64,000 nt of DNA, taken from NCBI GenBank assembly GCA_000696115.1, contig JJOH01000001.1, positions 62,001-126,000 on the forward strand, given 5' to 3'. Made by a program: the position numbers and the translations under genes. Numbering within the stretch: the stretch's first letter is position 1; each line of letters starts with the position of its first letter. This stretch comes from Streptomyces olindensis. Lineage in GTDB: Bacteria; Actinomycetota; Actinomycetes; Streptomycetales; Streptomycetaceae. The notes below the pieces were generated by a model. That model had not been told where the DNA came from and ran no database searches. It saw only the letters and a list, made by a program, of their open reading frames with translations. Shown one piece after another: positions 15,963 through 24,600 of this stretch.

Positions 15963-17201
15963 ATGACAACCAAGACGGCCTGGCCGCTCGTACGCGTGCT
16001 GCGTGACCGCGACGCCGGGCTCTACCTCTGCGCGGTGGTGGTCTCCGGCTTCGGCACCTCGGCCCTGTGGCTGGCGTCCGGTGTGTGGGTGAAGGACCTC
16101 ACCGGCTCGGACGGCCTGGCCGCGCTGTGCCTGCTCGCCCTGTGGCTGCCGACCCTGGCCGGACCGCTGCTGGGGACGCTCGCCGACCGGGGCCGCCGCA
16201 AGCCGCTGCTGATCGGCGTGAACCTGCTCCTGGGCGCCCTGCTGCTCACCCTCGTGAGCCTCGACTCGCCGGGCGACCTATGGCTGCTGTACGCGGTGCT
16301 GTTCGTGTACGGGGCGGCGGGTGTCGTCCACGACGCGGCCGAGTCGGCCCTCGTCGCGAGCGCCGTCGACCCGTCCCTGCTCGGTGACTTCAACGGCCTG
16401 CGCATGACCGCCGGCGAGGGTATGAAGCTCCTGGCCCCGCTGGCGGGCGCCGGCCTGTACGCGGCGTACGGCGGAGCGAGCGTCGCGCTGCTGGACGCGG
16501 CGACGTTCGTACTGGCCACGGCGTTGTACGCCCTGCTGCGCGGCCGGGAGGAGAAGCCCGCGCCGCCCAGCGGCGGCCGTCGGCGGCGGACCGCCGAGGG
16601 CGCCCGTCACCTGTGGGCGCACCCCGTACTGCGGCCCCTGGTCCTGGCGGGCGGCGCCACCATGCTGTGCGCCGGCCTGAACGGGGCGATGGTGTACGCC
16701 GTCGTCGACGACCTCGGTCACTCCCCCGCGTACGCCGGTGTGCTGTACGCCGTGCAGGGCGCCGGTTCGGTCGCCGTCGGCCTGCTCTCCGGCCCCGCCC
16801 TGCGCCGCCTGGGCGAGCGGCGCTTCGCGGCGTACGGCATCGCCCTGCTGGCGTGCGCGGTGGCCCTGCGGGCGGTGCCGTACGACCCGTCGGCGCTGGT
16901 GTGCAGCGCGGCGATCGGGGCGGGGCTGCCGGCCGTGCTGATCGCCACGCTGACGTCGGTGCAGCGCGAGACGCCCGGCCCGCTGCTGGGCCGGGTCACC
17001 GCCACGGCCCACACCCTCGTGTACGCGCCGAACGTGGTGGGGCTGGCCGCCGGGGCGGCCCTGGTCGAGCTGGTGGATCACCGGCTGGTGCTGGTGGCCC
17101 TGGGCGTGGGCCTGCTGGTGACGGCGGCCTGGCTGTTTCAGAGCCCGGCGAGGGCGGAGCGCACCGTCTCCAGGTCGCCGTCGGACGCCAACCCGGCGTG
17201 A
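15963..17201 (+). CDS. Major facilitator superfamily transporter
   Basis: A 412-residue membrane protein with twelve predicted helices, the MFS loop signature LADRGRRKPLL between helices 2 and 3, and a central cytoplasmic basic stretch (GGRRRRTAEG). It resembles drug/metabolite exporters of the MFS-3/enterobactin-exporter type, but the substrate is not readable. Start ATG 15963 chosen because conserved sequence begins there (MTTKTAW); the frame upstream is unrelated. Its last 64 bases overlap, tail to tail, the minus-strand gene ending at 17138. It is transcribed away from the toxin operon. Confidence 0.85.
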   Translation: MTTKTAWPLVRVLRDRDAGLYLCAVVVSGFGTSALWLASGVWVKDLTGSDGLAALCLLALWLPTLAGPLLGTLADRGRRKPLLIGVNLLLGALLLTLVSLDSPGDLWLLYAVLFVYGAAGVVHDAAESALVASAVDPSLLGDFNGLRMTAGEGMKLLAPLAGAGLYAAYGGASVALLDAATFVLATALYALLRGREEKPAPPSGGRRRRTAEGARHLWAHPVLRPLVLAGGATMLCAGLNGAMVYAVVDDLGHSPAYAGVLYAVQGAGSVAVGLLSGPALRRLGERRFAAYGIALLACAVALRAVPYDPSALVCSAAIGAGLPAVLIATLTSVQRETPGPLLGRVTATAHTLVYAPNVVGLAAGAALVELVDHRLVLVALGVGLLVTAAWLFQSPARAERTVSRSPSDANPA

Positions 17202-18301
17202 TACAGCCGCAGTTCGGTGGCGCCGAGGCGCCGTGCCCGGGCGGCGTCGGCGGCGAGGGTGCCGGGGCTGCCGCCCATGCCGGAGACGACGGTGAAGTTG
17301 GCGGCGATGACGGCGCCCTCCCGGCCCTGCTCCGCGAACGGCGTCAGCGTGCCGGTGCCGCCCGCGCAGGGGACGACCACACCGTCCGCGACGGACAGGA
17401 TGTGCGCCGGGTCCACGCCCGGGTTGGCGCCCACGTGGTACGACACCGGGTCCGCGTGCAGCAGCACCTGGAAGTCCTCGGGCGCGGCCGCCCGGACCGC
17501 CGCGACGGCCTCCTCCTGGAGCGTGCGGGCGGTTTCGTCGCGGTACGCGCGCGTGGTGTTCGCGAGCGTCTCCCCGAGGAGCTTCTCGACGCCCGGCCAG
17601 CCCCCGTCGGACGGCGCCCCCTGCCAGACCGGCTCCAGCGCGGTCCGGACGGCGGCGGCCAGCCGGTCCGCGTCCAGGCCGTGCCGGCCGTAGCCCTCCC
17701 GGCAGGACCGGCAGAAGCAGAGCGCCATCAGGTACTGCCCGGCGTCCCCGAGGCCGACGCCGCCGGTCTTGTCGTGGGCGTGCAGATGCTGGAGCCCGTA
17801 CCAGCCGAGGGACTCCAGCTCGGTGCCGCGCGCCCCGGGCCGGACGGCCGCCTCCGCCGCCAGGTCGGTCAGGTACGCGCGCGTGGCGGGCTGCGCGATG
17901 CAGGGTGCCCAGGGGTAGCGGTCGCCGTAGGCGTTGACGACCGAGGTGTCCGGATGTTCGGCGCCCATGCGGGAGTTGTGGGCGAGGACGACCCAGGTGT
18001 GCACCTCCAGGCCGGCGTCGGCGAGCGCGGCGGCGGCCTGGCCGAAGGCGTCGCCGGGGGCCCAGTCGCCGGCCGCGTAGGGGCGCAGTTCCCGCCCGTG
18101 CCAGCGGTCGCCCGCCGGGTAGAGCACGGCGGCGTGTTCGGCGGTGACGATGCGGTGGCGCGGGTGGCGGGGCGTGAGCGCGCGGGTGGAGTGGTAGGCC
18201 GCGGCGAGGGTCACCTGTGCCACGCCGAGCGCGGCGATCCGCGCGGGCGCCTCCGGGTCGCCGTTGACGTCCCAGGGGTAGACGAATGCCGACGCCTTCA
18301 C
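17138..18301 (-). CDS. Conserved hypothetical TIM-barrel-like protein in the uronate operon
   Basis: A 387-residue alanine-rich protein. The N terminus (KASAFVYPWDVNGDPE) and periodic beta/alpha pattern with HTWVVLAHNSRMG, ESLGWYGLQHLHAHDK and CFCRSCREGYG suggest a glycoside-hydrolase-like TIM barrel; the CFCRSC segment (Cys pairs) is as in bacterial proteins of the hypothetical glycosyl-hydrolase-like class. I cannot name a reaction. The GTG start overlaps the stop of the KdgD gene (GTGA at 18298-18301), so it is co-translated and likely works in uronic- or aldaric-acid use. Its 3' end overlaps the convergent MFS gene. Confidence 0.65.
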   Translation of the reverse strand: MKASAFVYPWDVNGDPEAPARIAALGVAQVTLAAAYHSTRALTPRHPRHRIVTAEHAAVLYPAGDRWHGRELRPYAAGDWAPGDAFGQAAAALADAGLEVHTWVVLAHNSRMGAEHPDTSVVNAYGDRYPWAPCIAQPATRAYLTDLAAEAAVRPGARGTELESLGWYGLQHLHAHDKTGGVGLGDAGQYLMALCFCRSCREGYGRHGLDADRLAAAVRTALEPVWQGAPSDGGWPGVEKLLGETLANTTRAYRDETARTLQEEAVAAVRAAAPEDFQVLLHADPVSYHVGANPGVDPAHILSVADGVVVPCAGGTGTLTPFAEQGREGAVIAANFTVVSGMGGSPGTLAADAARARRLGATELRLYHAGLASDGDLETVRSALAGL

Positions 18302-19263
18302 TTGGCCTCCTCCAGCAGCGCGTAGCCGCGTTCGATCAGTTCGGCGAGCTGCTTGACATGATCCTCCGTCGGCTCGTGCAGCGGGGGCCGGACCTCCCCC
18401 ACGTCCAGTCCGCGCAGCCGTACGCCGGCCTTGACCAGGGCGACGGCGTAGCCCCGGCCCCGGGCGCGGAGTTCGACGAACGGGCGGAAGAAGCCGTCCA
18501 GCAGCTTCCGCACGGTGGCGTCGTCGCCGCTCCTGAGGGCCTGGTGAAAGGCGAGGGCGAGTTCGGGCGCGAAGCAGAACACGGCGGACGAGTAGAGCGT
18601 GACGCCGAGGGCGCGGTAGGCGAGCTGGGTCTGCTCGGCCGTCGGCAGGCCGTTGAAGTAGAGGAAGTCGCCCGGGACCTCGGAGCGGACGGCGCTGATG
18701 ACGCGCTGCATGAGGTCGAGGTCGCCGAGCCCGTCCTTCAGGCCGATGATGCCGTCGGTGCGGGCCAGTTCGACGACCGTCTCCGGGGTGAAGACGGCGT
18801 TGTCGCGCTGGTAGACGACGACCGGCAGGGCGGTCGCGGCGGCGACCTCCCGGTAGTGCCGCAGCAGCCCCTCCTGCCCGGCGACGACGAGGTACGGCGG
18901 CATGGCGAGCAGCCCGTCCGCCCCGGCCGCCTCCGCGAGCCGGGCGTAGCGCACGGCGAGGGCGGTGCCGTACCCGGCGCCCGCGACGACCGGCACCCGT
19001 CCCTCGGCCGCCTCGACGGCGACCCGTACGCAGGCCTCGAACTCCTCGGGCGTCAGCGCGTGGAACTCGCCGGTGCCGCAGCAGGCGAACACGGCGGCGG
19101 CTCCGGCCTCCACCCCGCGACGGACATGCGTGCGGTAGGCGTCGAGGTCCACGGAGCCGTCGGGTCCGTAGGCGGTGACCGGGAAGAACAGCGGCCCGCT
19201 GGGGACGTTGAGTCGAGCGGCGAGAGGGGCTGACGTCACGAGCTCTCCCGGTTCCATATTCAT
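18298..19263 (-). CDS. kdgD: 5-dehydro-4-deoxyglucarate dehydratase
   Basis: A 321-residue DapA-superfamily enzyme that converts 5-keto-4-deoxy-glucarate to alpha-ketoglutarate semialdehyde with loss of CO2 and water. Schiff-base Lys176 (GLKDGLGDLD), Tyr151 (VVVYQRDN) and the CCGTGEFHALTPEE loop are diagnostic of the KdgD branch. Divergent from the uronate dehydrogenase gene across a 198-bp promoter region, giving two steps of the oxidative uronate pathway; the lactonase and aldarate dehydratase steps between are not seen here. Start ATG 19263 has no obvious Shine-Dalgarno; ATG 19257 is an alternative. Confidence 0.9.
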   Translation of the reverse strand: MNMEPGELVTSAPLAARLNVPSGPLFFPVTAYGPDGSVDLDAYRTHVRRGVEAGAAAVFACCGTGEFHALTPEEFEACVRVAVEAAEGRVPVVAGAGYGTALAVRYARLAEAAGADGLLAMPPYLVVAGQEGLLRHYREVAAATALPVVVYQRDNAVFTPETVVELARTDGIIGLKDGLGDLDLMQRVISAVRSEVPGDFLYFNGLPTAEQTQLAYRALGVTLYSSAVFCFAPELALAFHQALRSGDDATVRKLLDGFFRPFVELRARGRGYAVALVKAGVRLRGLDVGEVRPPLHEPTEDHVKQLAELIERGYALLEEAK

Positions 19264-19292
19264 GATTGGCGTCTATATTTCTGAACACCTCC

Positions 19293-19322
19293 ACGCTAGG
19301 GTGCAGCCTTGGTGCCGGTCAA
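19293..19322 (-). promoter_or_regulatory. Promoter of the kdgD operon
   Basis: Minus strand: TTGACC (19322-19317), 18-base spacer, TAGCGT (19298-19293). The element is the mirror counterpart of the udh promoter at 19372-19401: same spacer length and same TAGCGT hexamer preceded by CCC, so both directions are probably co-regulated. Confidence 0.6.
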
Positions 19323-19371
19323 GCGCGCGCACGCGCGTCGCACCAGCGGATTCACCCCCTCCGCGGCACAC

Positions 19372-19401
19372 TTGACGGGTTCCGCCTCACCTCCCTAGCG
19401 T
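19372..19401 (+). promoter_or_regulatory. Promoter of uronate dehydrogenase
   Basis: Plus strand: TTGACG (19372-19377), 18-base spacer, TAGCGT (19396-19401), about 60 bases upstream of the start codon. Divergent twin of the kdgD promoter. Confidence 0.6.
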
Positions 19402-19461
19402 GTCCACGCATATGAATGCCGTGCGCCCATGTGCACGGTTGGCGATCAAGGAGACCCGAGG

Positions 19462-20271
19462 ATGCCCGCTCCCCGCACCGTCCTGCTCACCGGCGCCGCC
19501 GGCGGCCTCGGCACCCTGATGCGGGACCTGCTCCCCCAGTACGGCTACGAGCTGCGCCTGCTCGACCTGCGCCCGGTCGAGGGCGCGCCCGACGCGATCA
19601 CCGCCGACCTCGCCGACCGGGACGCCGTGCGCGAGGCGGTCCGGGGCGTCGACGCGATCATCCACCTCGCGGGCATCTCCCTGGAAGCCCCCTTCGAGAA
19701 GATCCTCAAGGCGAACATCGAGGGCACCTACCACCTGTACGAGGCCGCCCGCGAGGAGGGCGTCGGCCGGATCGTCTTCGCCTCCTCCAACCACGCCGTC
19801 GGCTACACCCCGCGCCCCCAGGGCGACGACCCCCTGATCCCGATCGACACCCCGCGCCGCCCGGACACCTTCTACGGCCTGTCCAAGTGCTTCGGCGAGG
19901 ACCTGGCGCAGCTCTACTGGGACAAGCACGGTCTGGAGACGGTGTCGGTGCGGATCGGCTCCTGCTTCCCGGAGCCGACCAGCGTGCGCATGCTCTCGGT
20001 GTGGATGAGCCCCGCCGACGGCGCCCGGCTCTTCCACGCGGCCCTGACCGCCGAGCACGTCGGCCACACCGTCGTCTACGGCTCCTCCGCCAACACCCGC
20101 CTGTGGTGGGACCTCACCTCCGCCCGGGCGCTCGGCTACGAGCCGCAGGACGACTCCGAGCCCTGGGCCGAGAAGCTCATCGCCGAGCAGGGCGAGCTGG
20201 ACCCGGAGAACGAGGCACACGCCTACCTCGGCGGCCACTTCCCGACGGACCCGCCGATCTGGCCGTACTGA
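19462..20271 (+). CDS. udh: Uronate dehydrogenase (NAD-dependent)
   Basis: A 269-residue short-chain/extended SDR enzyme that oxidises D-galacturonate or D-glucuronate to the aldaro-lactone. The nucleotide-binding GAAGGLG (11-17), the catalytic Tyr138-x3-Lys142 (FYGLSKCFGEDLA) and the ASSNHAVG and RIGSCFPEP segments match characterised uronate dehydrogenases. Start at ATG 19462 because AAGGAG lies 9 bases upstream; an upstream in-frame ATG at 19429 lacks this. With kdgD on the other side of the promoter region it defines an oxidative galacturonate route that would use the pectate lyase products from the left operon. Confidence 0.88.
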   Translation: MPAPRTVLLTGAAGGLGTLMRDLLPQYGYELRLLDLRPVEGAPDAITADLADRDAVREAVRGVDAIIHLAGISLEAPFEKILKANIEGTYHLYEAAREEGVGRIVFASSNHAVGYTPRPQGDDPLIPIDTPRRPDTFYGLSKCFGEDLAQLYWDKHGLETVSVRIGSCFPEPTSVRMLSVWMSPADGARLFHAALTAEHVGHTVVYGSSANTRLWWDLTSARALGYEPQDDSEPWAEKLIAEQGELDPENEAHAYLGGHFPTDPPIWPY

Positions 20272-20292
20272 CCGAAAACACATCACCCACAA

Positions 20293-20325
20293 GAGCGGGC
20301 GGGCAGAGAACGGACCCGCCCGCTC
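20293..20325 (+). terminator. Hairpin terminator after udh
   Basis: Perfect 11-bp stem GAGCGGGCGGG (20293-20303) / CCCGCCCGCTC (20315-20325) with an 11-base loop, 22 bases after the udh stop. No U-tract, as usual for Streptomyces. Confidence 0.7.
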
Positions 20326-20362
20326 GGGCATTCGGGCACGTCTCCGAAGCGGCAGGGCAGCG

Positions 20363-20413
20363 CCCTCAGGGGCGCGGGGAACTGCGCGACCAGCCACAAC
20401 GCAGCCGCATACG
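20363..20413 (+). repeat. Streptomyces dispersed intergenic repeat, copy 1
   Basis: About 50 bases beginning CCTCAGGGGCGCGGGGAAC; a second copy at 38699-38749 shares nearly all positions. This kind of GGGGCGCGGGGAACTGCGCGA element is frequent in Streptomyces intergenic DNA. The rest of the 312-base gap (20272-20583) holds the udh terminator and no gene. Confidence 0.75.
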
Positions 20414-20583
20414 GGCATGGCACCCCCGCCACCCCGTCCACATCCGCAAGACCGAACGGGCACACACGGGCAGGATCCCGCCCGCAACAGACCTGGCCAC
20501 CGCGATGCACCCGCTGTAGAACTTCCCCCATGGCCCGACCGAGGGCCCGAACGGGCAGCACAGCAGGAAGGCGGGTGACGGCC

Positions 20584-21351
20584 ATGAACAGAACCGCGGA
20601 AGAACGCCAGCGCGAGATCGTGCTGACCGCACGGCGTGACGGCTCGGTCGACGTCACCGCCCTCGCCGCCGACCTGGGCGTGGCCAAGGAGACCGTACGG
20701 CGCGACCTGCGCGTCCTGGAGGACCACGGCCTGCTCCGCCGCACCCACGGCGGCGCCTATCCCGTGGAGAGCGCCGGGTTCGAGACGACGCTCGCCTTCC
20801 GCGCCACCAGCCACGTCCCCGAGAAGCGCCGGATCGCGGCCGCGGCGGCCGAGCTGCTCGGGGACGCGGAGACCGTCTTCGTCGACGAGGGCTACACCCC
20901 GCAGCTCATCGCCGAGGCACTCCCCCGGGACCGGCCGCTGACCGTGGTCACCGCGTCCCTGCCGGTCGCGGGCGCCCTCGCCGGGACCGACACCGTCTCC
21001 GTCCTGCTGCTGGGCGGACGGGTCCGCTCCGGCACCCTCGCCACCGTCGACCACTGGACGACGAAGATGCTGTCCGGCTTCGTCGTCGACCTGGCGTTCA
21101 TCGGCGCCAACGGCATCTCCCGCGAACACGGCCTCACCACGCCCGACCCGGCCGTCAGCGAGGTCAAGACCCAGGCGATCCGGGCCGCCCGCCGCACCGT
21201 GTTCGCGGGCGTGCACACCAAGTTCGGAGCGGTCAGCTTCTGCCGGTTCGCCGAGATCGGCACGCTGGAGACGATCGTGACGAGCACGCTGCTGCCGGCG
21301 GCCGAGGCCCACCGCTACTCCCTGCTCGGACCGCAGGTCATCCGCGTCTGA
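20584..21351 (+). CDS. DeoR family transcriptional regulator
   Basis: A 255-residue repressor: N-terminal DeoR winged helix (residues ~6-60, LAADLGVAKETVRRDLRVLE and the RTHGGAYP wing) and a sugar-phosphate-binding DeoRC domain with VDEGYTP, VTASLPVA, GGRVRSGTLA and FIGANGIS. It precedes the ABC importer/dehydrogenase operon and is its likely local regulator, responding to a phosphorylated sugar. A GTG at 20575, better spaced from AGGAAGG, is an alternative start that would add three residues. Confidence 0.9.
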   Translation: MNRTAEERQREIVLTARRDGSVDVTALAADLGVAKETVRRDLRVLEDHGLLRRTHGGAYPVESAGFETTLAFRATSHVPEKRRIAAAAAELLGDAETVFVDEGYTPQLIAEALPRDRPLTVVTASLPVAGALAGTDTVSVLLLGGRVRSGTLATVDHWTTKMLSGFVVDLAFIGANGISREHGLTTPDPAVSEVKTQAIRAARRTVFAGVHTKFGAVSFCRFAEIGTLETIVTSTLLPAAEAHRYSLLGPQVIRV

Positions 21352-21440
21352 CCCACCCCCCTCCGCACCCACCGGGCGCAGCCACACCCCCACGCTGCCC
21401 CATATCTCCCCAATATCCCCATTCATTCCAGGAGCGATCC

Positions 21441-22814
21441 ATGCGAACCCAGAGCCGACGACGGCCTCCGCGAGCCACGCTCGCCCTGGCCGCCGCAGGG
21501 ACGCTGCTCGCCCCGCTGCTCTCCGGCTGCTGGGTCGGGGCGGGCGGGGCCGGATCAGGCGGCGACGCCATCAACGTCCTGATGGTCAACAACCCGCAGA
21601 TGGTCGAGTTGCAGAAGCTGACCCGCGCCCACTTCACCAAGGAGACGGGCATCAAGGTCAACTTCACCGTCCTGCCGGAGAACGACGTCCGCGACAAGAT
21701 CAGCCAGGACTTCGCCAACCAGGCCGGCCAGTACGACGTCGCCACGCTGTCCAACTACGAGATACCGATCTACGCCCGCAACGGCTGGCTCCACGAGATG
21801 AACAGCTATGTGGCGAAGGACCCGGGCTACGACGAGCAGGACGTCCTCAAGCCGATGCGCCAATCCCTCACCGCGGAGGACGGCAAGCTCTACGGCCAGC
21901 CCTTCTACGGCGAGTCGTCGTTCCTGATGTACCGCAAGGACGTGTTCGAGAAGCAGGGCCTGACGATGCCCGCACACCCCACCTGGCAGCAGGTGGCGGA
22001 CCTCGCGGCGAAGGCGGACGGCGCCGAACCCGGCATGAAGGGCATCTGCCTGCGCGGCCTGCCCGGCTGGGGCGAGGTGATGGCCCCCCTGACCACCGTC
22101 GTGAACACCTTCGGCGGCACCTGGTTCGACAAGGACTGGAAGGCACGGCTCGACTCCCCCGAGTTCGAGAAGGCCACGAAGTTCTACGTCGACCTGGTGC
22201 GCGAGCACGGCGAGTCCGGCGCCGCCCAGTCCGGCTTCGCCGAGTGCCTGAACAACATGACGCAGGGCAAGGTCGCCATGTGGTACGACGCCACCTCCGC
22301 GGCCGGATCCCTGGAGGCGGCGAACTCCCCCGTCAAGGGCAAGGTCGGCTACGCCCCCGCCCCCGTCGAGAAGACGGAGTCCTCCGGCTGGCTCTACACC
22401 TGGGCCTGGGGCATCCAGCAGGCCTCCCGCAACCCCGACCACGCCTGGAAGTTCGTCTCCTGGGCGTCCGGCAAGGAGTACGAGCAGCTGGTCGGCGACC
22501 AGATCGGCTGGTCCAACGTCCCGGCCGGCAAGCGGGCGTCCACCTACGCCAACCCCGCCTACCGCGAGGAGGCCGCCGCCTTCCAGGAGATGACCAGGGA
22601 GGCCATCGAGCAGGCCCGGCCCAATGACCCCGGCGTGCAGCCGCGGCCCGCGCCCGGCATCCAGTTCGTCGGCATCCCCGAGTTCACCGACCTCGGCACC
22701 AAGGTCTCCCAGGAGATCAGCGCGGCCATCGCCGGACGCCAGTCCGTCGAGTCGGCCCTGCGGAAGTCGCAGGCGCTCGCCGAGAAGATCTCCGAGGAGT
22801 ACGAGGGACGATGA
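21441..22814 (+). CDS. Sugar (polyol-type) ABC transporter substrate-binding lipoprotein
   Basis: A 457-residue extracellular lipoprotein. The signal peptide ends in the lipobox LLSGC with Cys30; the mature part has the cluster B sugar-binding fold (MVNNPQMVELQKL, YDVATLSNYE, GWLHEM, YGQPFYGESSFLMYRKD, WDFKW-like CLNNMTQGKVAMWYD). Resemblance is to mannitol/sorbitol (SmoE-type) binding proteins, in line with the zinc polyol-type dehydrogenase at the operon end; specificity remains inferred. The first permease start overlaps its stop (ATGA at 22811). Confidence 0.88.
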   Translation: MRTQSRRRPPRATLALAAAGTLLAPLLSGCWVGAGGAGSGGDAINVLMVNNPQMVELQKLTRAHFTKETGIKVNFTVLPENDVRDKISQDFANQAGQYDVATLSNYEIPIYARNGWLHEMNSYVAKDPGYDEQDVLKPMRQSLTAEDGKLYGQPFYGESSFLMYRKDVFEKQGLTMPAHPTWQQVADLAAKADGAEPGMKGICLRGLPGWGEVMAPLTTVVNTFGGTWFDKDWKARLDSPEFEKATKFYVDLVREHGESGAAQSGFAECLNNMTQGKVAMWYDATSAAGSLEAANSPVKGKVGYAPAPVEKTESSGWLYTWAWGIQQASRNPDHAWKFVSWASGKEYEQLVGDQIGWSNVPAGKRASTYANPAYREEAAAFQEMTREAIEQARPNDPGVQPRPAPGIQFVGIPEFTDLGTKVSQEISAAIAGRQSVESALRKSQALAEKISEEYEGR

Positions 22815-23752
22815 CCGCCATGACCACGGCCCCCGTGGCCGCTTCCGAGACACGCACCCCGGTCCGCCGGCCCTCCGCCCGGCTGCGCGCCTGGGCGACC
22901 CGCGCCCCGCTGCTCCCCGCCCTGATCTTCATGATCGTCGTCACCCAGCTGCCCTTCGTGGCCACGCTGGTGATCTCCTTCTTCGACTGGAACAGCCTCT
23001 ACCCCGACGCCCGCCGGTTCGCGGGCCTCGCCAACTACCAGGAGGTCCTCACCGACGCGGACCTGCGCCACTCGGTGTGGACGACCGTGCTGCTGACGGT
23101 CGCGGTCGTGCTGGCCAGCCTGGTGCTGGGGCTCGTCCTGGCGCTGCTGCTGGACCGCAGGTTCCGCGGCCGGGGCATCGTACGGACCCTGCTGATCGCG
23201 CCCTTCCTGGTGGTGCCGGTCGCGGCGGCCCTGCTCTGGAAGCATGTGCTCTACAACCCTGAATACGGCCTGTTCAATGGGCTGTTGCACTATGTGGGCG
23301 GCCCACAGCCCGACTGGATCTCCAACACCCCGCTGCTCGCGGTCGAAGCGGCGCTCGTCTGGCAGTGGACGCCCTTCATGATGCTGATCCTGCTCGCCGG
23401 ACTGCAGAGCCGTGACCACGAGCAGATCGAGGCGGCCCGGGTCGACGGCGCGAGTGACTGGCAGATCTTCGTGCACCTGACGCTGCCGCACCTGCGCCGC
23501 TACCTCGAACTCGGCGCCCTGCTGGGCTCGATCTACATCGTGCAGAACTTCGACGCGGTCTTCACCATCACGTCCGGCGGCCTCGGCACCGCCAACCTCC
23601 CCTACACCGTCTACCAGAGCTTCTACCAGGCCCACGAGAACGGCCTCGCCTCGGCCGCGGGCGTCCTGGTCGTCATCGGCTCGATCGTCATCGCGACCTT
23701 CGCCCTGCGCGTGGTGTCGTCCCTGTTCCGCGAGGAGGTGTCCCGCGCATGA
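22811..23752 (+). CDS. ABC transporter permease (SmoF/MalF type)
   Basis: A 313-residue membrane protein with a ~35-residue cytoplasmic N terminus, six predicted helices and the EAA motif IEAARVDGASDWQIFVH. Coupled by ATGA overlaps to the binding protein upstream and the second permease downstream. Works with the shared MsiK-type ATPase, since none is encoded here. Confidence 0.9.
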   Translation: MTAMTTAPVAASETRTPVRRPSARLRAWATRAPLLPALIFMIVVTQLPFVATLVISFFDWNSLYPDARRFAGLANYQEVLTDADLRHSVWTTVLLTVAVVLASLVLGLVLALLLDRRFRGRGIVRTLLIAPFLVVPVAAALLWKHVLYNPEYGLFNGLLHYVGGPQPDWISNTPLLAVEAALVWQWTPFMMLILLAGLQSRDHEQIEAARVDGASDWQIFVHLTLPHLRRYLELGALLGSIYIVQNFDAVFTITSGGLGTANLPYTVYQSFYQAHENGLASAAGVLVVIGSIVIATFALRVVSSLFREEVSRA

Positions 23753-24600
23753 GCACGACCGCCCTGCGAGCCCGCCGGGTCCGTGGCAAGGGAGCGGGCC
23801 TGGGCCTGCTGGCCTGGCTGCTCGGCATCGCGTTCTTCCTGCCCATCGCGTGGATGGCGCTGACGTCCTTCCACTCGGAGGCGGACGCGGCCACCAACCC
23901 GCCGTCCTTCGCCGCCGCCCTGACCCTGGACGGCTACCGCGAGTTCTTCGGCGCGGGCGGCGGCGCGAGCCCCTGGCCCGCCCTGATCAACTCCACGGTC
24001 GCGTCCGTGGCGTCGACCCTCCTCGTCCTCCTGCTGGCCTTCCCGGCGGCCTACGCGCTGTCCATCAACCGCGTCCGCAAGTGGACGGACGTCCTGTTCT
24101 TCTTCCTCTCCACGAAGATGCTGCCGGCCGTGGCGGGCCTGCTGCCGATCTACCTGTTCGCCAAGAACGCCGGGATGCTCGACAACATCTGGCTGCTGGT
24201 CCTCCTCTACACCTCCATGAACCTGCCGATCGCGGTGTGGATGATGCAGTCCTTCCTCGCCGAGATCCCGGTCGCGGTGATCGAGGCGGCCCGGGTGGAC
24301 GGGGCCCGGCTGCCGACGGTCCTGGCCCGGGTGGTGGCCCCGATCGCCCTGCCGGGCATCGCCGCCACGGCGCTGATCTGCTTCATCTTCAGCTGGAACG
24401 AACTGCTCTTCGCCCGGGTGCTGACGGGCGTGGTCGCCGAGACCGCCCCCGTCTTCCTGACCGGCTTCATCACCAGCCAGGGCCTGTTCCTGGCGAAGGT
24501 GTGCGCCGCGTCGCTCGTCATCTCCCTGCCGGTGCTCGCCGCGGGGTTCGCCGCCCAGGACAAACTGGTCCAGGGCCTGTCGTTGGGAGCCGTCAAATGA
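23749..24600 (+). CDS. ABC transporter permease (SmoG/MalG type)
   Basis: A 283-residue permease with six helices and the EAA loop IEAARVDGARLPTVLARV; C terminus LVQGLSLGAVK is typical of the MalG branch. Both ends overlap neighbouring genes by four bases (ATGA), so the importer and the dehydrogenase form one translationally coupled operon. Confidence 0.9.
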   Translation: MSTTALRARRVRGKGAGLGLLAWLLGIAFFLPIAWMALTSFHSEADAATNPPSFAAALTLDGYREFFGAGGGASPWPALINSTVASVASTLLVLLLAFPAAYALSINRVRKWTDVLFFFLSTKMLPAVAGLLPIYLFAKNAGMLDNIWLLVLLYTSMNLPIAVWMMQSFLAEIPVAVIEAARVDGARLPTVLARVVAPIALPGIAATALICFIFSWNELLFARVLTGVVAETAPVFLTGFITSQGLFLAKVCAASLVISLPVLAAGFAAQDKLVQGLSLGAVK

